A DNA stretch of 64,000 bases from Acinetobacter sichuanensis (GCF_003024515.2 NZ_PYIX02000002.1:186001-250000), one strand, 5' to 3'; shown: positions 17,967 through 28,935, counted from the stretch's first letter. The notes: a model not told the origin generated them from the sequence alone. Made by a program: numbers and translations.

Positions 17967-18067
17967 TTGATTTTACCTTTTATATTAAAAACATCAGCAT
18001 GATGTGAAGCATATAATGCGCTTTTTTGTACAAAATACAAGCGGATTTATCTAAAATTTCTGTCCTA

Positions 18068-18706
18068 TCACACAATAAATACAAGCAATTCTTTGTATAA
18101 CATACCTAATGCCAAAAAACACATCAGAAAAGCCAATCCTTTTAATAAAATTTGCTGCATCCATATATTATTTAAAAGTTTTTTAATTTTTAAGGCTGCA
18201 AAAATATATAAACTTCCAATCATCAATAAAGTCAAAACCGTAAGTCCAATCAAAACAATACTTTTTTCTTTTAAGGACTGTGAGTCAAAAACTGTCGGCA
18301 CTAAAGCGAGATAAAAAGAGATCGTTTTAGGATTACTTAAGGTAATAAACAAACCTTCTCGGTATGCTGAAAATGAATTCTTTATATCTAAAATTTGAGT
18401 TTGATCATTGAATAAATTATCTTCAAAATTCCAATATTGATAGGACAAATACAATAAGTAAAAACTGCAAAGAAATATCATATAAAATGAAAAGTTTGGA
18501 CTAAGCTTATGAATATAATCAATTAAAAAAATAGAACTTAGCAAAAATAGAACATCACTTGTGATAAGCCCTAGAAGCATCAACGATGCTTTTTGATAAC
18601 CTTGAATAAAAGTTTTAAACATTAAGCCTGTCATACCAGGTCCTGGTAATAAAGCAGCAATAGCTAAAGTGAAGAAATACATAAGAAATTGAGTTAAATC
18701 TTGCAT
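18068..18706 (-). CDS. LysE-family amino-acid exporter
   Basis: A 212-residue integral membrane protein of the LysE/RhtB translocator family, from the ATG at 18706; an in-frame GTG three codons earlier is possible. The family signature is ALLPGPGMTGLMFKTFIQGYQKASLMLLGLI (a region near the N-terminus), and the second conserved block is FITLSNPKTISFYLALVP. About six hydrophobic helices are visible. Such proteins export amino acids or related molecules with a proton gradient. A divergent Lrp-type regulator 137 bases away is the usual partner of these exporters and probably controls it. Confidence 0.85.
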   Translation of the reverse strand: MQDLTQFLMYFFTLAIAALLPGPGMTGLMFKTFIQGYQKASLMLLGLITSDVLFLLSSIFLIDYIHKLSPNFSFYMIFLCSFYLLYLSYQYWNFEDNLFNDQTQILDIKNSFSAYREGLFITLSNPKTISFYLALVPTVFDSQSLKEKSIVLIGLTVLTLLMIGSLYIFAALKIKKLLNNIWMQQILLKGLAFLMCFLALGMLYKELLVFIV

Positions 18707-18843
18707 CAGCGTCACAACCTAAAATGATCTTAGATAAACCATCTTATTTTTTGCGAAAAATACAGGTAAAGCTGTTCTATTTATTTCCAAAATCACAACA
18801 AAAAAGGTATAAATGACCTTTAATATAGCTTTTAAAGACAAAA

Positions 18844-19320
18844 ATGACCCAAAAATCCATAGATAAAACTGACTCTAAAATTTTAGCGTTATTACAACGT
18901 GATTCTCGTATTTCCAATGCTGAACTCGCTGAAAATATCGGAATGTCTGCTTCCCCATGTTGGCGCAGAGTGAAACACTTGGAAGATACAAGCATCATCA
19001 AAGGGTATGGTGTATTGTTAGACCGTAAAAAAATTGGCTTAGGAGTTATGGTTTTTATACGTGTTTCTATTGATAGCCATAGTGAAAAAGAAGCCAAAAA
19101 ATTTGAAGAAGAAGTGACTGCTTTAGAACATGTAGTGGCATGTTATAGCATTGGTGGTGATGCTGATTTTCTTTTACAAGTTGTATCACCTGACTTAGAC
19201 ACCTATGCTGAATTTTCAATGTCAATTATTCGTCGTTTGCCAGGTATTAAAGAAATGCAAAGTATGTTTGTACTTAAAGAAATTAAACCTTTTCTAGGTT
19301 TTCCAATTTTAAATTTTTAG
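18844..19320 (+). CDS. Lrp/AsnC-family regulator
   Basis: A 158-residue feast/famine regulator. The N-terminal helix-turn-helix is IDKTDSKILALLQRDSRISNAELAENIGMSASPCWRRVKHLED, and the C-terminal RAM domain follows with VVACYSIGGDADFLLQVVSPDLDTYAEF. RAM domains bind amino acids and set the oligomeric state. It is divergent from a LysE-type exporter, a common arrangement in which the regulator senses an amino acid and induces its export. The ligand cannot be read from the sequence. Confidence 0.9.
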   Translation: MTQKSIDKTDSKILALLQRDSRISNAELAENIGMSASPCWRRVKHLEDTSIIKGYGVLLDRKKIGLGVMVFIRVSIDSHSEKEAKKFEEEVTALEHVVACYSIGGDADFLLQVVSPDLDTYAEFSMSIIRRLPGIKEMQSMFVLKEIKPFLGFPILNF

Positions 19321-19439
19321 CGATCTTATAAATTTAAAATAAATACTATCATAACAAGCTGTTAGAGGAATATCGTACAAATTATTACAAACAAAATCAT
19401 AAAAATAAAAAATTATTAAATATTTTCAACAAGATAAAT

Positions 19440-19476
19440 TTGCTTTATTCTTAAAACGTATATATATTGTATATAC
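19440..19476 (+). promoter_or_regulatory. Promoter with palindromic operator for the RHH mini-operon
   Basis: TTGCTT (19440-19445), a 17-base spacer and TATATT (19463-19468) form a sigma-70-like promoter. The -10 box lies inside the inverted repeat GTATATA-TATTG-TATATAC (19458-19476), so a protein bound there would block transcription. The site is 35 bases upstream of the RHH gene. Confidence 0.55.
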
Positions 19477-19510
19477 ATTTTTAATCATCACCTTTGGGGA
19501 TAAAAACGTT

Positions 19511-19705
19511 ATGGCTGAATTACCCAAAAAAACAAAGGTGAATAAAAAAGATGGACAGCTCTTAATTCGCATTAACAGTGCTGAGCGCGATGAGTTTTTA
19601 CAGCTCTGTGAGCATCTGGATACCAGTGCAGCACGTGAATTAAGAAAATTTATCCGTAGTTTTATCAAAAAACATCAGCCAACGGATCCTCAATCGAAGG
19701 AGTAA
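19511..19705 (+). CDS. Ribbon-helix-helix-like small protein
   Basis: A 64-residue protein with the layout of a ribbon-helix-helix DNA-binding domain. A basic N-arm (LPKKTKVNKKD) is followed by a beta strand (GQLLIRIN), helix A (SAERDEFLQLCEHLDTS) and helix B (AARELRKFIRSFIKK). The strand pattern of alternating Leu/Ile and Arg/Asn fits the base-contacting ribbon of Arc/MetJ/CopG proteins. A palindrome on its own promoter suggests autoregulation. The next gene starts five bases downstream, with AAGGAG inside this gene's last codons. Only the fold is suggested; the physiological role is unknown. Confidence 0.65.
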   Translation: MAELPKKTKVNKKDGQLLIRINSAERDEFLQLCEHLDTSAARELRKFIRSFIKKHQPTDPQSKE

Positions 19706-19709
19706 CATG

Positions 19710-19823
19710 ATGTCAAAGCAAGTTAAATCTTTAAAGAAAAAAATCAAAGCACGTTTGGACAAAATTTCAAAACACGAAGGTAAATTGAAAAAGCTCCAAA
19801 AAAAGCTGAAAAAACAAAAGTAA
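19710..19823 (+). CDS. 37-residue lysine-rich peptide
   Basis: A short reading frame, MSKQVKSLKKKIKAR onward to a TAA at 19821-19823. Its AAGGAG ribosome site (19697-19702) lies seven bases before this ATG; an ATG directly before it would give a 38-residue form. Sixteen of 37 residues are Lys and one is Arg, against two acidic residues, with hydrophobic residues spaced to form an amphipathic helix or coiled coil. It could bind nucleic acid, ribosome or membrane. It is tightly coupled to the RHH gene. I know no named family. Confidence 0.55.
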   Translation: MSKQVKSLKKKIKARLDKISKHEGKLKKLQKKLKKQK

Positions 19824-19933
19824 TTGCGATTACTTTTCCAAGCTTGAATCTTAATCAAAACGCTTAAAATGAAGGTCATCATAAAATGATGACCTTCGTG
19901 TTTCAAACTGATCTGTTTTGAATCTCTGAATAT

Positions 19934-21610
19934 TTAGGCAGCCAAAGCTCTTTCCAACAACCTTTCAACATCTACAGTTTTCGCATCCACCATACCCACC
20001 ACACGCCCATGAAATTCACTATAACGGGTTTGAATAAACGCATCAGCCACAAAATCAGGCGCATACTGTTTCAGTAAAATTGCCTGAGCAAGAATCACCA
20101 AACGACTGACCAAACTACGTGCCATAAACTGCAATTCATCCGCATATAAACCATTGAATAATTTAAATAAATTCTGCAATTCATTTTGTAAAACTGCATC
20201 CTGAGAAGCGACTTCGGCAAAAGATTGGAACAATATTTCAATCGATTCACGGTCACGCTGAATGGCGCGTAACACATCCAGACACATGACATTGCCCGAA
20301 CCTTCCCAAATGGTATTTACAGGCGCTTCTTTAAAAATACGTGCCATGATGCCTGTATCGACATAGCCATTACCACCAAAGACTTCCATCATCTCACCCG
20401 TCAGTTCAACGGTACGTTTACACACCCAGAATTTCGCCGCAGGGGTCATGATGCGTTTCCAAGCCTGTGACAGGGCATCATCATGCTCATAGCAATGTGC
20501 AAGATGAAAACTGAGCTGCATTGCCGCTTCAGTTTCCAGAGCCAAATCGGCAAGCACCGCTTGCATTAAAGGTTGTTCAGCCAAATGTTTCCCAAAAGCT
20601 TTGCGCTGACGGGTATAGGCGATGCACTGTACCAATGCCTGACGCAGCATCGCACTCGAACCGACAGAACAGGTTAAACGGGTATAATTCGCCATTTCAA
20701 TAATGGTCGGAATCCCCCGCCCTGCCTCACCAATCATAATGCCCCACGCATTTTTAAATTCAACTTCCGAGCTTGAGTTACTGCGGTTGCCGACTTTGTC
20801 TTTTAAGCGTTGCACGTGAATATTATTCTTGGTGCCATCCTCCAACCAACGTGGCACAAAGAAACACGCTAGACCATCGTGTTCAGTTTTTGCTACAACC
20901 AAGTGTGCATCACACATTGGTGCTGAAAAAAACCATTTATGCCCTGTCAGTAAATAGGCTTTGCCACGCCCTGATTCAGCCACAGGCACAGCAAAAGTTT
21001 CATTGGCACGAACATCTGAACCGCCCTGCTTTTCGGTCATGCCCATGCCCATCCAAATGGATTTCTTCTGAGCTATAGGCACATCTCGTTCATCATATTC
21101 ATTGGACAATAATTTTTGTCCGACTTTTGCCCACAGTTCAGGCTCATTCTGAATCAGTGGAATACTGCCCAAAGTCATGGAATTCGGACATAAATTGCCA
21201 CATTCCACTTGTCCACTCAGAAAGAAACGTGCTGCCCAATCCACCCATTTTGCCGAAGATTGTGGATGGTTAAATGGATGTGCATGGGTATTAAATTGGC
21301 GATTCAATCCCATCCATTTATGCCAGGCAGGGTGAAATTCAAGAAAATCTTTACGGCGACCTCGTGCATCAAAACTATGCAGTTCAGGGGTATGTCGATT
21401 GGCTAAATCGGCATATTGATAATATTCAGTTGAACCTGCGATCTGTGCCAATTCAGTCAGTGTTTTTTGATCTTGACTGCCATAGCGTTGCAGAATTTCC
21501 TGTAAAACCTGATCTGTGCTGAATAAATTGTAGTTTTGCAATTCATCAAACTGATTGTTGATCTCGTGGGTTTGCCATGCTGTGATTGCCTGAGTTTGTG
21601 CTGTATTCAT
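19934..21610 (-). CDS. AidB-like acyl-CoA dehydrogenase
   Basis: A 558-residue flavoprotein of the AidB branch of acyl-CoA dehydrogenases. It has GMGMTEKQGGSDVRANE (FAD/substrate-binding signature), GHKWFFSAPMCDAHLVVAKTE, RLKDKVGNRSNSSSEVEF and the C-terminal ELTGEMMEVFGGNGYVDTG with the family's catalytic-region residues. E. coli AidB is induced by alkylation and binds DNA, but most homologues are of unknown substrate. I start at ATG 21610 because GGAG lies six bases upstream; a TTG two codons earlier is the alternative. A divergent TetR regulator suggests control by a small ligand, perhaps an acyl-CoA. Confidence 0.88.
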   Translation of the reverse strand: MNTAQTQAITAWQTHEINNQFDELQNYNLFSTDQVLQEILQRYGSQDQKTLTELAQIAGSTEYYQYADLANRHTPELHSFDARGRRKDFLEFHPAWHKWMGLNRQFNTHAHPFNHPQSSAKWVDWAARFFLSGQVECGNLCPNSMTLGSIPLIQNEPELWAKVGQKLLSNEYDERDVPIAQKKSIWMGMGMTEKQGGSDVRANETFAVPVAESGRGKAYLLTGHKWFFSAPMCDAHLVVAKTEHDGLACFFVPRWLEDGTKNNIHVQRLKDKVGNRSNSSSEVEFKNAWGIMIGEAGRGIPTIIEMANYTRLTCSVGSSAMLRQALVQCIAYTRQRKAFGKHLAEQPLMQAVLADLALETEAAMQLSFHLAHCYEHDDALSQAWKRIMTPAAKFWVCKRTVELTGEMMEVFGGNGYVDTGIMARIFKEAPVNTIWEGSGNVMCLDVLRAIQRDRESIEILFQSFAEVASQDAVLQNELQNLFKLFNGLYADELQFMARSLVSRLVILAQAILLKQYAPDFVADAFIQTRYSEFHGRVVGMVDAKTVDVERLLERALAA

Positions 21611-21690
21611 TTTCAACTCCTGTCTTGTTGTTTTGTCCGATTACATTCAGTATAGAAGAAAATTCAGACTTGGATGTTCGGATTATTTCT

Positions 21691-22293
21691 ATGGCTTTAG
21701 CAAGCATCAATGTACGGCGTAAGCCCCGCCAATCAAGGGCGCGTATGACTCAAGAAGCGCTGATGGAAAGTTTTGTTCGGCTTTTGCATGAGCGTACTGC
21801 GCATGAAATTACCATTCGGGAAATCACCGAGCTTGCAGGTGTGGGTTTAGGAACGTTTTATGAGTATTTTTCCAAAAAGGAAGATTTGATTGCCTTGCTG
21901 ATTCATCAGCAGGTAAAAACCAATGCTGAAACAGTTCAGAGTTATGCACAAAGTCTGTATGAGTTATCCACAAATTTAGTGTTGGGTGATTATTTACAGC
22001 AAGTGATTCATTTTCAGTTGCAAGAAATGCAGGCGCAGCAGTTTTTATGGGCGCAGTCTTTTTTGTTGGAACGGCAGATTTCGAGTATTGAAATTTATCA
22101 GAAAAGTTATGCCATGATGGTGCAGATGTGGCGCAGTATTCTTGCACCTTTTGTACAGGATGATGAGCAATTGCAACGTATGAGCCTGAATATTCAACGG
22201 ATTTGCTATGGTTTTATTTCCCAGACCTTGCTGATTGAACCTGAGTTTAAGGATTGGGATGATTTGAATCAATCAATCCTTAGTTTTTTTTAA
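21691..22293 (+). CDS. TetR-family regulator
   Basis: A 200-residue TetR protein. The helix-turn-helix spans about residues 14-60: RMTQEALMESFVRLLHERTAHEITIREITELAGVGLGTFYEYFSKKEDLIALLI (region). The C-terminal ligand domain is all-helical with no recognisable motif. The frame is open 105 bases upstream but that part overlaps the divergent acyl-CoA dehydrogenase gene and adds no HTH residues, so I use ATG 21691 with GGA nine bases before it. It probably controls the divergent AidB-like gene across the 80-base spacer. Confidence 0.85.
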   Translation: MALASINVRRKPRQSRARMTQEALMESFVRLLHERTAHEITIREITELAGVGLGTFYEYFSKKEDLIALLIHQQVKTNAETVQSYAQSLYELSTNLVLGDYLQQVIHFQLQEMQAQQFLWAQSFLLERQISSIEIYQKSYAMMVQMWRSILAPFVQDDEQLQRMSLNIQRICYGFISQTLLIEPEFKDWDDLNQSILSFF

Positions 22294-22321
22294 GTTTGAA
22301 ATCAAAATTAATGGAAATGTT

Positions 22322-23134
22322 ATGTCAAATCATATTTTACTCAATGATCTTCTCAACCTCGAAGATATAAACAATACAAAAATTAGATTTAATATGATGT
22401 TTGAAGGTAATTGGAATCCGATAGAGTTATTCCAAAATGGCAATATACAAACAATGTTAGATGGTCAGTATTGGAACTATGAAAAAACTAAATCATACAA
22501 AGAAGGACAAATAACTCTTGGCTTTGTAAAAATAAATACAGATCTTTGGCTTCTTTTCCATGTTGGACGAATAACACAAGATTTAAATATTTTTAATGGT
22601 GTTGGTTATACTTTTGAAAATTTAGATCAATACACAAAATTTTGTGGTCGATTAATTATTCGGTATAAAAATAAAAGTACTAATCTAATACGTTTAGCTA
22701 ATTCGGTGATTAATCAATGCGAAGTCTATCAAATACTACCTGATGTTTTTGATCAAGATATTTTTCCAGGTTACGAAAATGTAAATATTTCCTGGAAAGA
22801 CCTCCAACGAGTTATAACAAAAGAAGCTTGGAAAACAGCTCTTAAAAATCAAAAAGCTGTGTATCTTTTAACAGATAAGTCCAATGGTAAGCAATATGTT
22901 GGTTCTGCTTATGCAGAAAATATGCTTTTAAATAGGTGGCAAAATTATATTATCACTAGACATGGAGGTAATGATCAATTAAAAAAACTCACTAATGAGC
23001 ACATTGAAAATCACTTTTACTTTTCTATCTTGGATATATTTAAAGCAAAAACAGATGATCATATTATTCTCACACGGGAGTCATGGTGGAAAGAAACTCT
23101 ACTTACAAGAAGATTTGGTTATAACTCTAACTAA
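22322..23134 (+). CDS. GIY-YIG nuclease-domain protein with N-terminal accessory domain
   Basis: A 270-residue protein. The last ~95 residues form a GIY-YIG nuclease domain: KAVYLLTDKSNGKQYVGSAY supplies the two aromatic motifs, NRWQNYI the catalytic Arg region and ESWWKETLLTRRFGYN the metal-binding Glu and closing motif. The first ~150 residues are an unrecognised beta-rich domain (WNPIELF, YWNYEKTKSYKEGQITLGFVKI). The linker FPGYENVNISWKDLQRVITK is found in stand-alone GIY-YIG proteins of scattered distribution. The gene is very AT-rich and has no operon partner, which fits horizontal acquisition. DNA target and function are unknown. Confidence 0.75.
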   Translation: MSNHILLNDLLNLEDINNTKIRFNMMFEGNWNPIELFQNGNIQTMLDGQYWNYEKTKSYKEGQITLGFVKINTDLWLLFHVGRITQDLNIFNGVGYTFENLDQYTKFCGRLIIRYKNKSTNLIRLANSVINQCEVYQILPDVFDQDIFPGYENVNISWKDLQRVITKEAWKTALKNQKAVYLLTDKSNGKQYVGSAYAENMLLNRWQNYIITRHGGNDQLKKLTNEHIENHFYFSILDIFKAKTDDHIILTRESWWKETLLTRRFGYNSN

Positions 23135-23151
23135 AATAACTATTGCTCCAC

Positions 23152-23178
23152 AAAAAACCGCCCTCAGGCGGTTTTTTT
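23152..23178. terminator. Bidirectional terminator between the GIY-YIG gene and katG
   Basis: AAAAAACCGCC-CTCA-GGCGGTTTTTTT, a perfect hairpin with an A run on one side and a T run on the other. Confidence 0.9.
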
Positions 23179-23193
23179 AAATCTTAAATTTCT

Positions 23194-25697
<2,504 letters not shown>

Positions 25698-26180
25698 ATG
25701 TATAACAATAAATCGCTAAGTTTTGATTCACATCAAATTGCCAATATCATCGAGCAGCACAATATTATTCTGTTTGATGCAATCTGCGTCATTTGTAATC
25801 ATTGGGCAAAATTTCTTATTCAATATGACCATGCTGCTTATTTTAAACTCGCTTCGGTTCAATCGCCTCTAGGAGAAGCCATTTTAAAATATTATGGAAT
25901 GTCAACAACAGACTATACAACGATGGTCGTTATTCATCATGGGCAACGTTATATCGAATCAACGGCATTACTCAAAGTCATGCAGTCTTTAGGTTTGCCT
26001 TTTTCTTTGATGCAAGCAGGCTATTTTATACCACGCCCATTGCGAGATTTTTTATATCGTCGTGTTGCACTAAATCGTTATCAAATTTTTGGTACAACAA
26101 ATGACTGTATACTTCCATGTGCCGAAAATCAGCAGCATTTTTTGGAAAACGTTATTTATGCAAATAGAAAAGAAAATTAA
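25698..26180 (+). CDS. DCC-family (DUF393) thiol-disulfide oxidoreductase
   Basis: A 160-residue protein of the DCC family. The defining DxxCxxC motif is Asp27-Ala-Ile-Cys30-Val-Ile-Cys33, followed by NHWAKFLIQYD. The conserved middle SVQSPLGEAIL and the C-terminal RDFLYRRVALNRYQIFG also match. Family members are predicted thiol-disulfide oxidoreductases, with biochemical proof scarce. Its end overlaps the next gene by 23 bases, so the two are translated from one message and likely work together. Confidence 0.85.
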   Translation: MYNNKSLSFDSHQIANIIEQHNIILFDAICVICNHWAKFLIQYDHAAYFKLASVQSPLGEAILKYYGMSTTDYTTMVVIHHGQRYIESTALLKVMQSLGLPFSLMQAGYFIPRPLRDFLYRRVALNRYQIFGTTNDCILPCAENQQHFLENVIYANRKEN

Positions 26181-26559
26181 AAATATACTGTTAACACTAC
26201 ATTTGGGTTTAGCAATTTTATGGATCTATCAAGGGCTGGTTCCTAAAATCATTGCTAAATCTGTTGATGAACAGCGTTTTTGGGCAATATTTTCTCTGCC
26301 TGAACAAATCATGTTTTTTTTAATCAACATCGTGGGGCTTGCTGAAATATTATTTGGACTCTGCTTTCTTTTATTTAAGAATAAATTATTAATTTCATTA
26401 CATTATTTAAATTTATTTGCAATGTTAGGATTGAGTATTTTTGTGGTTATTGTCCATCCCTTATATTTTACCGCTGCATTTAATCCTTTTGTAATGAATG
26501 TTGCGATGGCTACGCTTTCCCTCGTAGCAATTCAAGTCTTAAAAATACAAAAAATCTGA
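26158..26559 (+). CDS. DoxX-like membrane protein
   Basis: A 133-residue protein with four hydrophobic helices (LLTLHLGLAILWIYQGLVPKI, MFFLINIVGLAEILFGLCFLLF, LHYLNLFAMLGLSIFVVIV, NVAMATLSLVAIQVL). The pattern WIYQGLVPKI...E-x-LFG fits DoxX-like proteins. The ATG at 26158 is chosen because the region starting there is the conserved part, although the frame is open further upstream inside the DCC gene. The 23-base overlap with the DCC gene and the common fusion of DCC and DoxX-like domains suggest a membrane redox pair. Confidence 0.75.
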   Translation: MQIEKKIKNILLTLHLGLAILWIYQGLVPKIIAKSVDEQRFWAIFSLPEQIMFFLINIVGLAEILFGLCFLLFKNKLLISLHYLNLFAMLGLSIFVVIVHPLYFTAAFNPFVMNVAMATLSLVAIQVLKIQKI

Positions 26560-26604
26560 ATGAGTTTATCATCCGATTTTGCAATGATTGGTTTAAAAGG
26601 CAAC

Positions 26605-26683
26605 AAAAGTAGTAAATCATCTGTTCTAATTCATGTATTGCAGTCTACTCCTGAATTATCAAGATCATGATTTAGCTACTTTT
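26605..26683. repeat. Long imperfect inverted repeat between convergent genes
   Basis: AAAAGTAGTAAATCAT (26605-26620) and ATGATTTAGCTACTTTT (26667-26683) are inverted with one extra base, separated by 46 bases. It may close a terminator stem for one or both convergent genes, or be a remnant of a small mobile element. Confidence 0.4.
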
Positions 26684-26698
26684 ATTACCAGTATTTAT

Positions 26699-27817
26699 TT
26701 AGACAATTAATTTTCGTCCCTCTTTAATACAATAGAATGGATTCATCAATTTCGATGAGTTTTTCATTGCATTTTGTAGGTCTTGCTCAGGTTGTTCTCG
26801 ACTTTCATCTGTTAACTGAAATGTTCGATAATGGATCGCTAAAGAACGTTTAGACTGTAAATCAATATGTGCTTGAAAAGCATCCTGCGGATTCATGTGC
26901 ATATAACGCATCAACTCTCGCGGCTCATAAGCACCAATTGGAATCAAAGCAATACGTGGTGTACCTAAACGCTTCTGAATCTCTTTAAAATGAGAGGAAT
27001 AACCTGTATCACCCGCAAAGAAAAAATGACCATGTTGCGATACAATCGAAAAGCCACCCCATAATGCAGCATTTTGATCACGTAGACCTCGTCCTGAACC
27101 ATGTTGTGCAGGTGTATAAACGATTTTTAAATTTCTAAAGAGTGCCGATTGCCACCAATCCATTTCAATCACATGCCAATCATCGGGTAAATAATGACTA
27201 TTGCCTAAACCCGTATAAATTGGCATTGCAAATTTATTGTGCAACCAACGTAAACTTGCCAAGTCCATATGGTCATAATGATTATGACTCAACAATACCG
27301 CATGAATTGTAGGTAAATGCTCTAATGCAATTCCCATTGGAATAACACGTTTTGGACCACGTCCTTGCTTTGGACTAACATGGTCTGCCCAAACAGGATC
27401 GGTTAAAAAGTTATAAGGTCCGATTTGTAATAAAACCGTTGCATGCCCAACAAACCAAACTTGCCAATCATTTTCAGGTGCATTGGGTCTATTTTGTGGT
27501 AAAGCACGTGGTGTTGCATAAAACTCAGCAGCTTCTTTCGCTGAATCTACATTCCACGTTGAAGACTTTCGAGTGCTGAGCCATTTCACTAAATCCCAAT
27601 GCCGATTACCTTCAGGTCTACGGACAGGATTAAAAAATTTCTCTCCATTATGATGATCTGAAGCAAGAACTCTAAATACAGGTCTATACCATGTATGAGC
27701 TAAACATGTTTCAGTCACTAAACGATAATGGAGTTGTTTGGTCGTTACAGTTGTAACAACTTCCGAAGTTTGTAAAGTACGATCTTCAATTGGATCCTGT
27801 TCAATCTCTTTTGACAT
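26699..27817 (-). CDS. Metallo-beta-lactamase-fold hydrolase (NAPE-PLD-like)
   Basis: A 372-residue protein. The metal motif is HNHYDHMD inside the region from ALLS to RWL, preceded by VWFVGHATVLLQIGPYNFLTDPVW and followed by FAGDTGYSSHF and the C-terminal AIHYRTFQLTDE. This layout is typical of the NAPE-phospholipase-D/UlaG-like branch, whose bacterial members have few known substrates. The ATG at 27817 shares a base with the stop codon of the CDF gene (TAATG), so the two are translationally coupled; an in-frame upstream start inside the CDF gene is unlikely. Confidence 0.85.
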   Translation of the reverse strand: MSKEIEQDPIEDRTLQTSEVVTTVTTKQLHYRLVTETCLAHTWYRPVFRVLASDHHNGEKFFNPVRRPEGNRHWDLVKWLSTRKSSTWNVDSAKEAAEFYATPRALPQNRPNAPENDWQVWFVGHATVLLQIGPYNFLTDPVWADHVSPKQGRGPKRVIPMGIALEHLPTIHAVLLSHNHYDHMDLASLRWLHNKFAMPIYTGLGNSHYLPDDWHVIEMDWWQSALFRNLKIVYTPAQHGSGRGLRDQNAALWGGFSIVSQHGHFFFAGDTGYSSHFKEIQKRLGTPRIALIPIGAYEPRELMRYMHMNPQDAFQAHIDLQSKRSLAIHYRTFQLTDESREQPEQDLQNAMKNSSKLMNPFYCIKEGRKLIV

Positions 27818-28758
27818 TACGACTCTAAACGCCCTTTCATTCTTTCTAACCACATTTGTTGTGTTTGCGGTTTAATAAATAACGCAATAATTTCAGGATG
27901 AATGTGTTTAATCTTGGTTTCAATACGATTAACACAAGCTTCTATTTCATCTGAAGTTAAATTATCTTTAAATTCCAAACTGAGTGAAGCAATCACTTGG
28001 TGTGCTCCCATTTGTTCAGTCAAAACGCCATTCGCATAATGTACAGCTGGATCTTCCTTCGCCACTTTTAACACATTTTGACGCAATTGTGGATCAGCAA
28101 TTTCACCTAAAAGTAATCCTTTAGTTTCTCTTGCCAATAACAATGCTGAAACTGCCAAAACAATCCCAATCAAAATGGACGAAATTCCATCAAGAATAGG
28201 CATATTCAGCTGATGTGCTAAGAATATCCCGACCAATGCAATGAATAAACCTATTAATGCAGCAGAATCCTCAAAAAGTACAGTAAATGTCGTCGGATCT
28301 TTACTTCGTCTAAATGCTTCGAAGTACCCCATATTACCTTTTAGTTTTTTAAAAGATCGTAAGGCAACAAACCAAGAACTTCCCTCACAAAGAATAGCAA
28401 CACCCAAGACAATATAATTCACATAAGGTGACGTCATTTCCTCAGGATGCAAAACATGTTGAATGCCTTGATAAATAGAAACAACCGCACCTAATGCAAA
28501 AACCAATAAAGAAACAATAAATGCCCAAAAATAAAGCTCTCGCCCATATCCAAAAGGATGCTTTGCATTTGCTGGTTGTTGCGATTTTTTGATGCCATAT
28601 AAAAGTAAAACTTCATTTAAAGTATCTACAACAGAATGAATTGCTTCACTCAACATTGCAGAACTATTTGTTATATAAGCAGCAATAAACTTCACTAAAG
28701 CAATCACAAGATTACCAAGAAGTGCTGCATATACAACAATTTTATTTGAATCTGACAT
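27817..28758 (-). CDS. Cation diffusion facilitator (CDF) transporter
   Basis: A 313-residue membrane antiporter of the CDF family, which moves Zn2+ or related divalent metals out of the cytosol. Transmembrane helix 2 has the metal-site pattern SNSAMLSEAIHSVVDTLNE, in which the His and Asp are on the same face. About six helices are visible, with NMPILDGISSILIGIVLAVSALLLARETKGLLLGE near the end, and a cytosolic C-terminal domain of ~90 residues. The HSVVDTLNEVLLLYG pattern is closer to the SLC30A9-type branch than to ZitB. AGGA precedes the ATG. It is the first gene of a two-gene unit. Confidence 0.88.
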   Translation of the reverse strand: MSDSNKIVVYAALLGNLVIALVKFIAAYITNSSAMLSEAIHSVVDTLNEVLLLYGIKKSQQPANAKHPFGYGRELYFWAFIVSLLVFALGAVVSIYQGIQHVLHPEEMTSPYVNYIVLGVAILCEGSSWFVALRSFKKLKGNMGYFEAFRRSKDPTTFTVLFEDSAALIGLFIALVGIFLAHQLNMPILDGISSILIGIVLAVSALLLARETKGLLLGEIADPQLRQNVLKVAKEDPAVHYANGVLTEQMGAHQVIASLSLEFKDNLTSDEIEACVNRIETKIKHIHPEIIALFIKPQTQQMWLERMKGRLES

Positions 28759-28907
28759 TTATTGTCCTAATTTATTATCATCAAATACAGTCATTTGATT
28801 TTTATCTGTATTTTAAGCCATATTGTCTTACTTACTTGTAGTTTTCCTTTATTTTTTGTTGTTTTTCATCTTTGCCTGTTGCTTTAGCATGCATCTTTCT
28901 CAAAACA

Positions 28908-28935
28908 TAAAAAAGCCCAAGTTTAAACTTGGGCT
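28908..28935 (-). terminator. Terminator at the end of the hca/mhpB operon
   Basis: The 22-base palindrome AGCCCAAGTTT-AAACTTGGGCT (28914-28935) is followed, on the minus strand, by TTTTTT. It lies about 20 bases past the hcaD stop. Confidence 0.9.

Noticed and set aside
19640..19906. 88-residue minus-strand frame across the RHH mini-operon
   Set aside because: It is antisense to two frames with better starts and ribosome sites, and its Phe-rich sequence arises from the complement of Lys codons.
26560..26670. 36-codon frame directly after the DoxX-like gene (MSLSSDFAMIG...)
   Set aside because: No ribosome site separate from the preceding gene, and it ends in the inverted repeat; no conservation evidence available.
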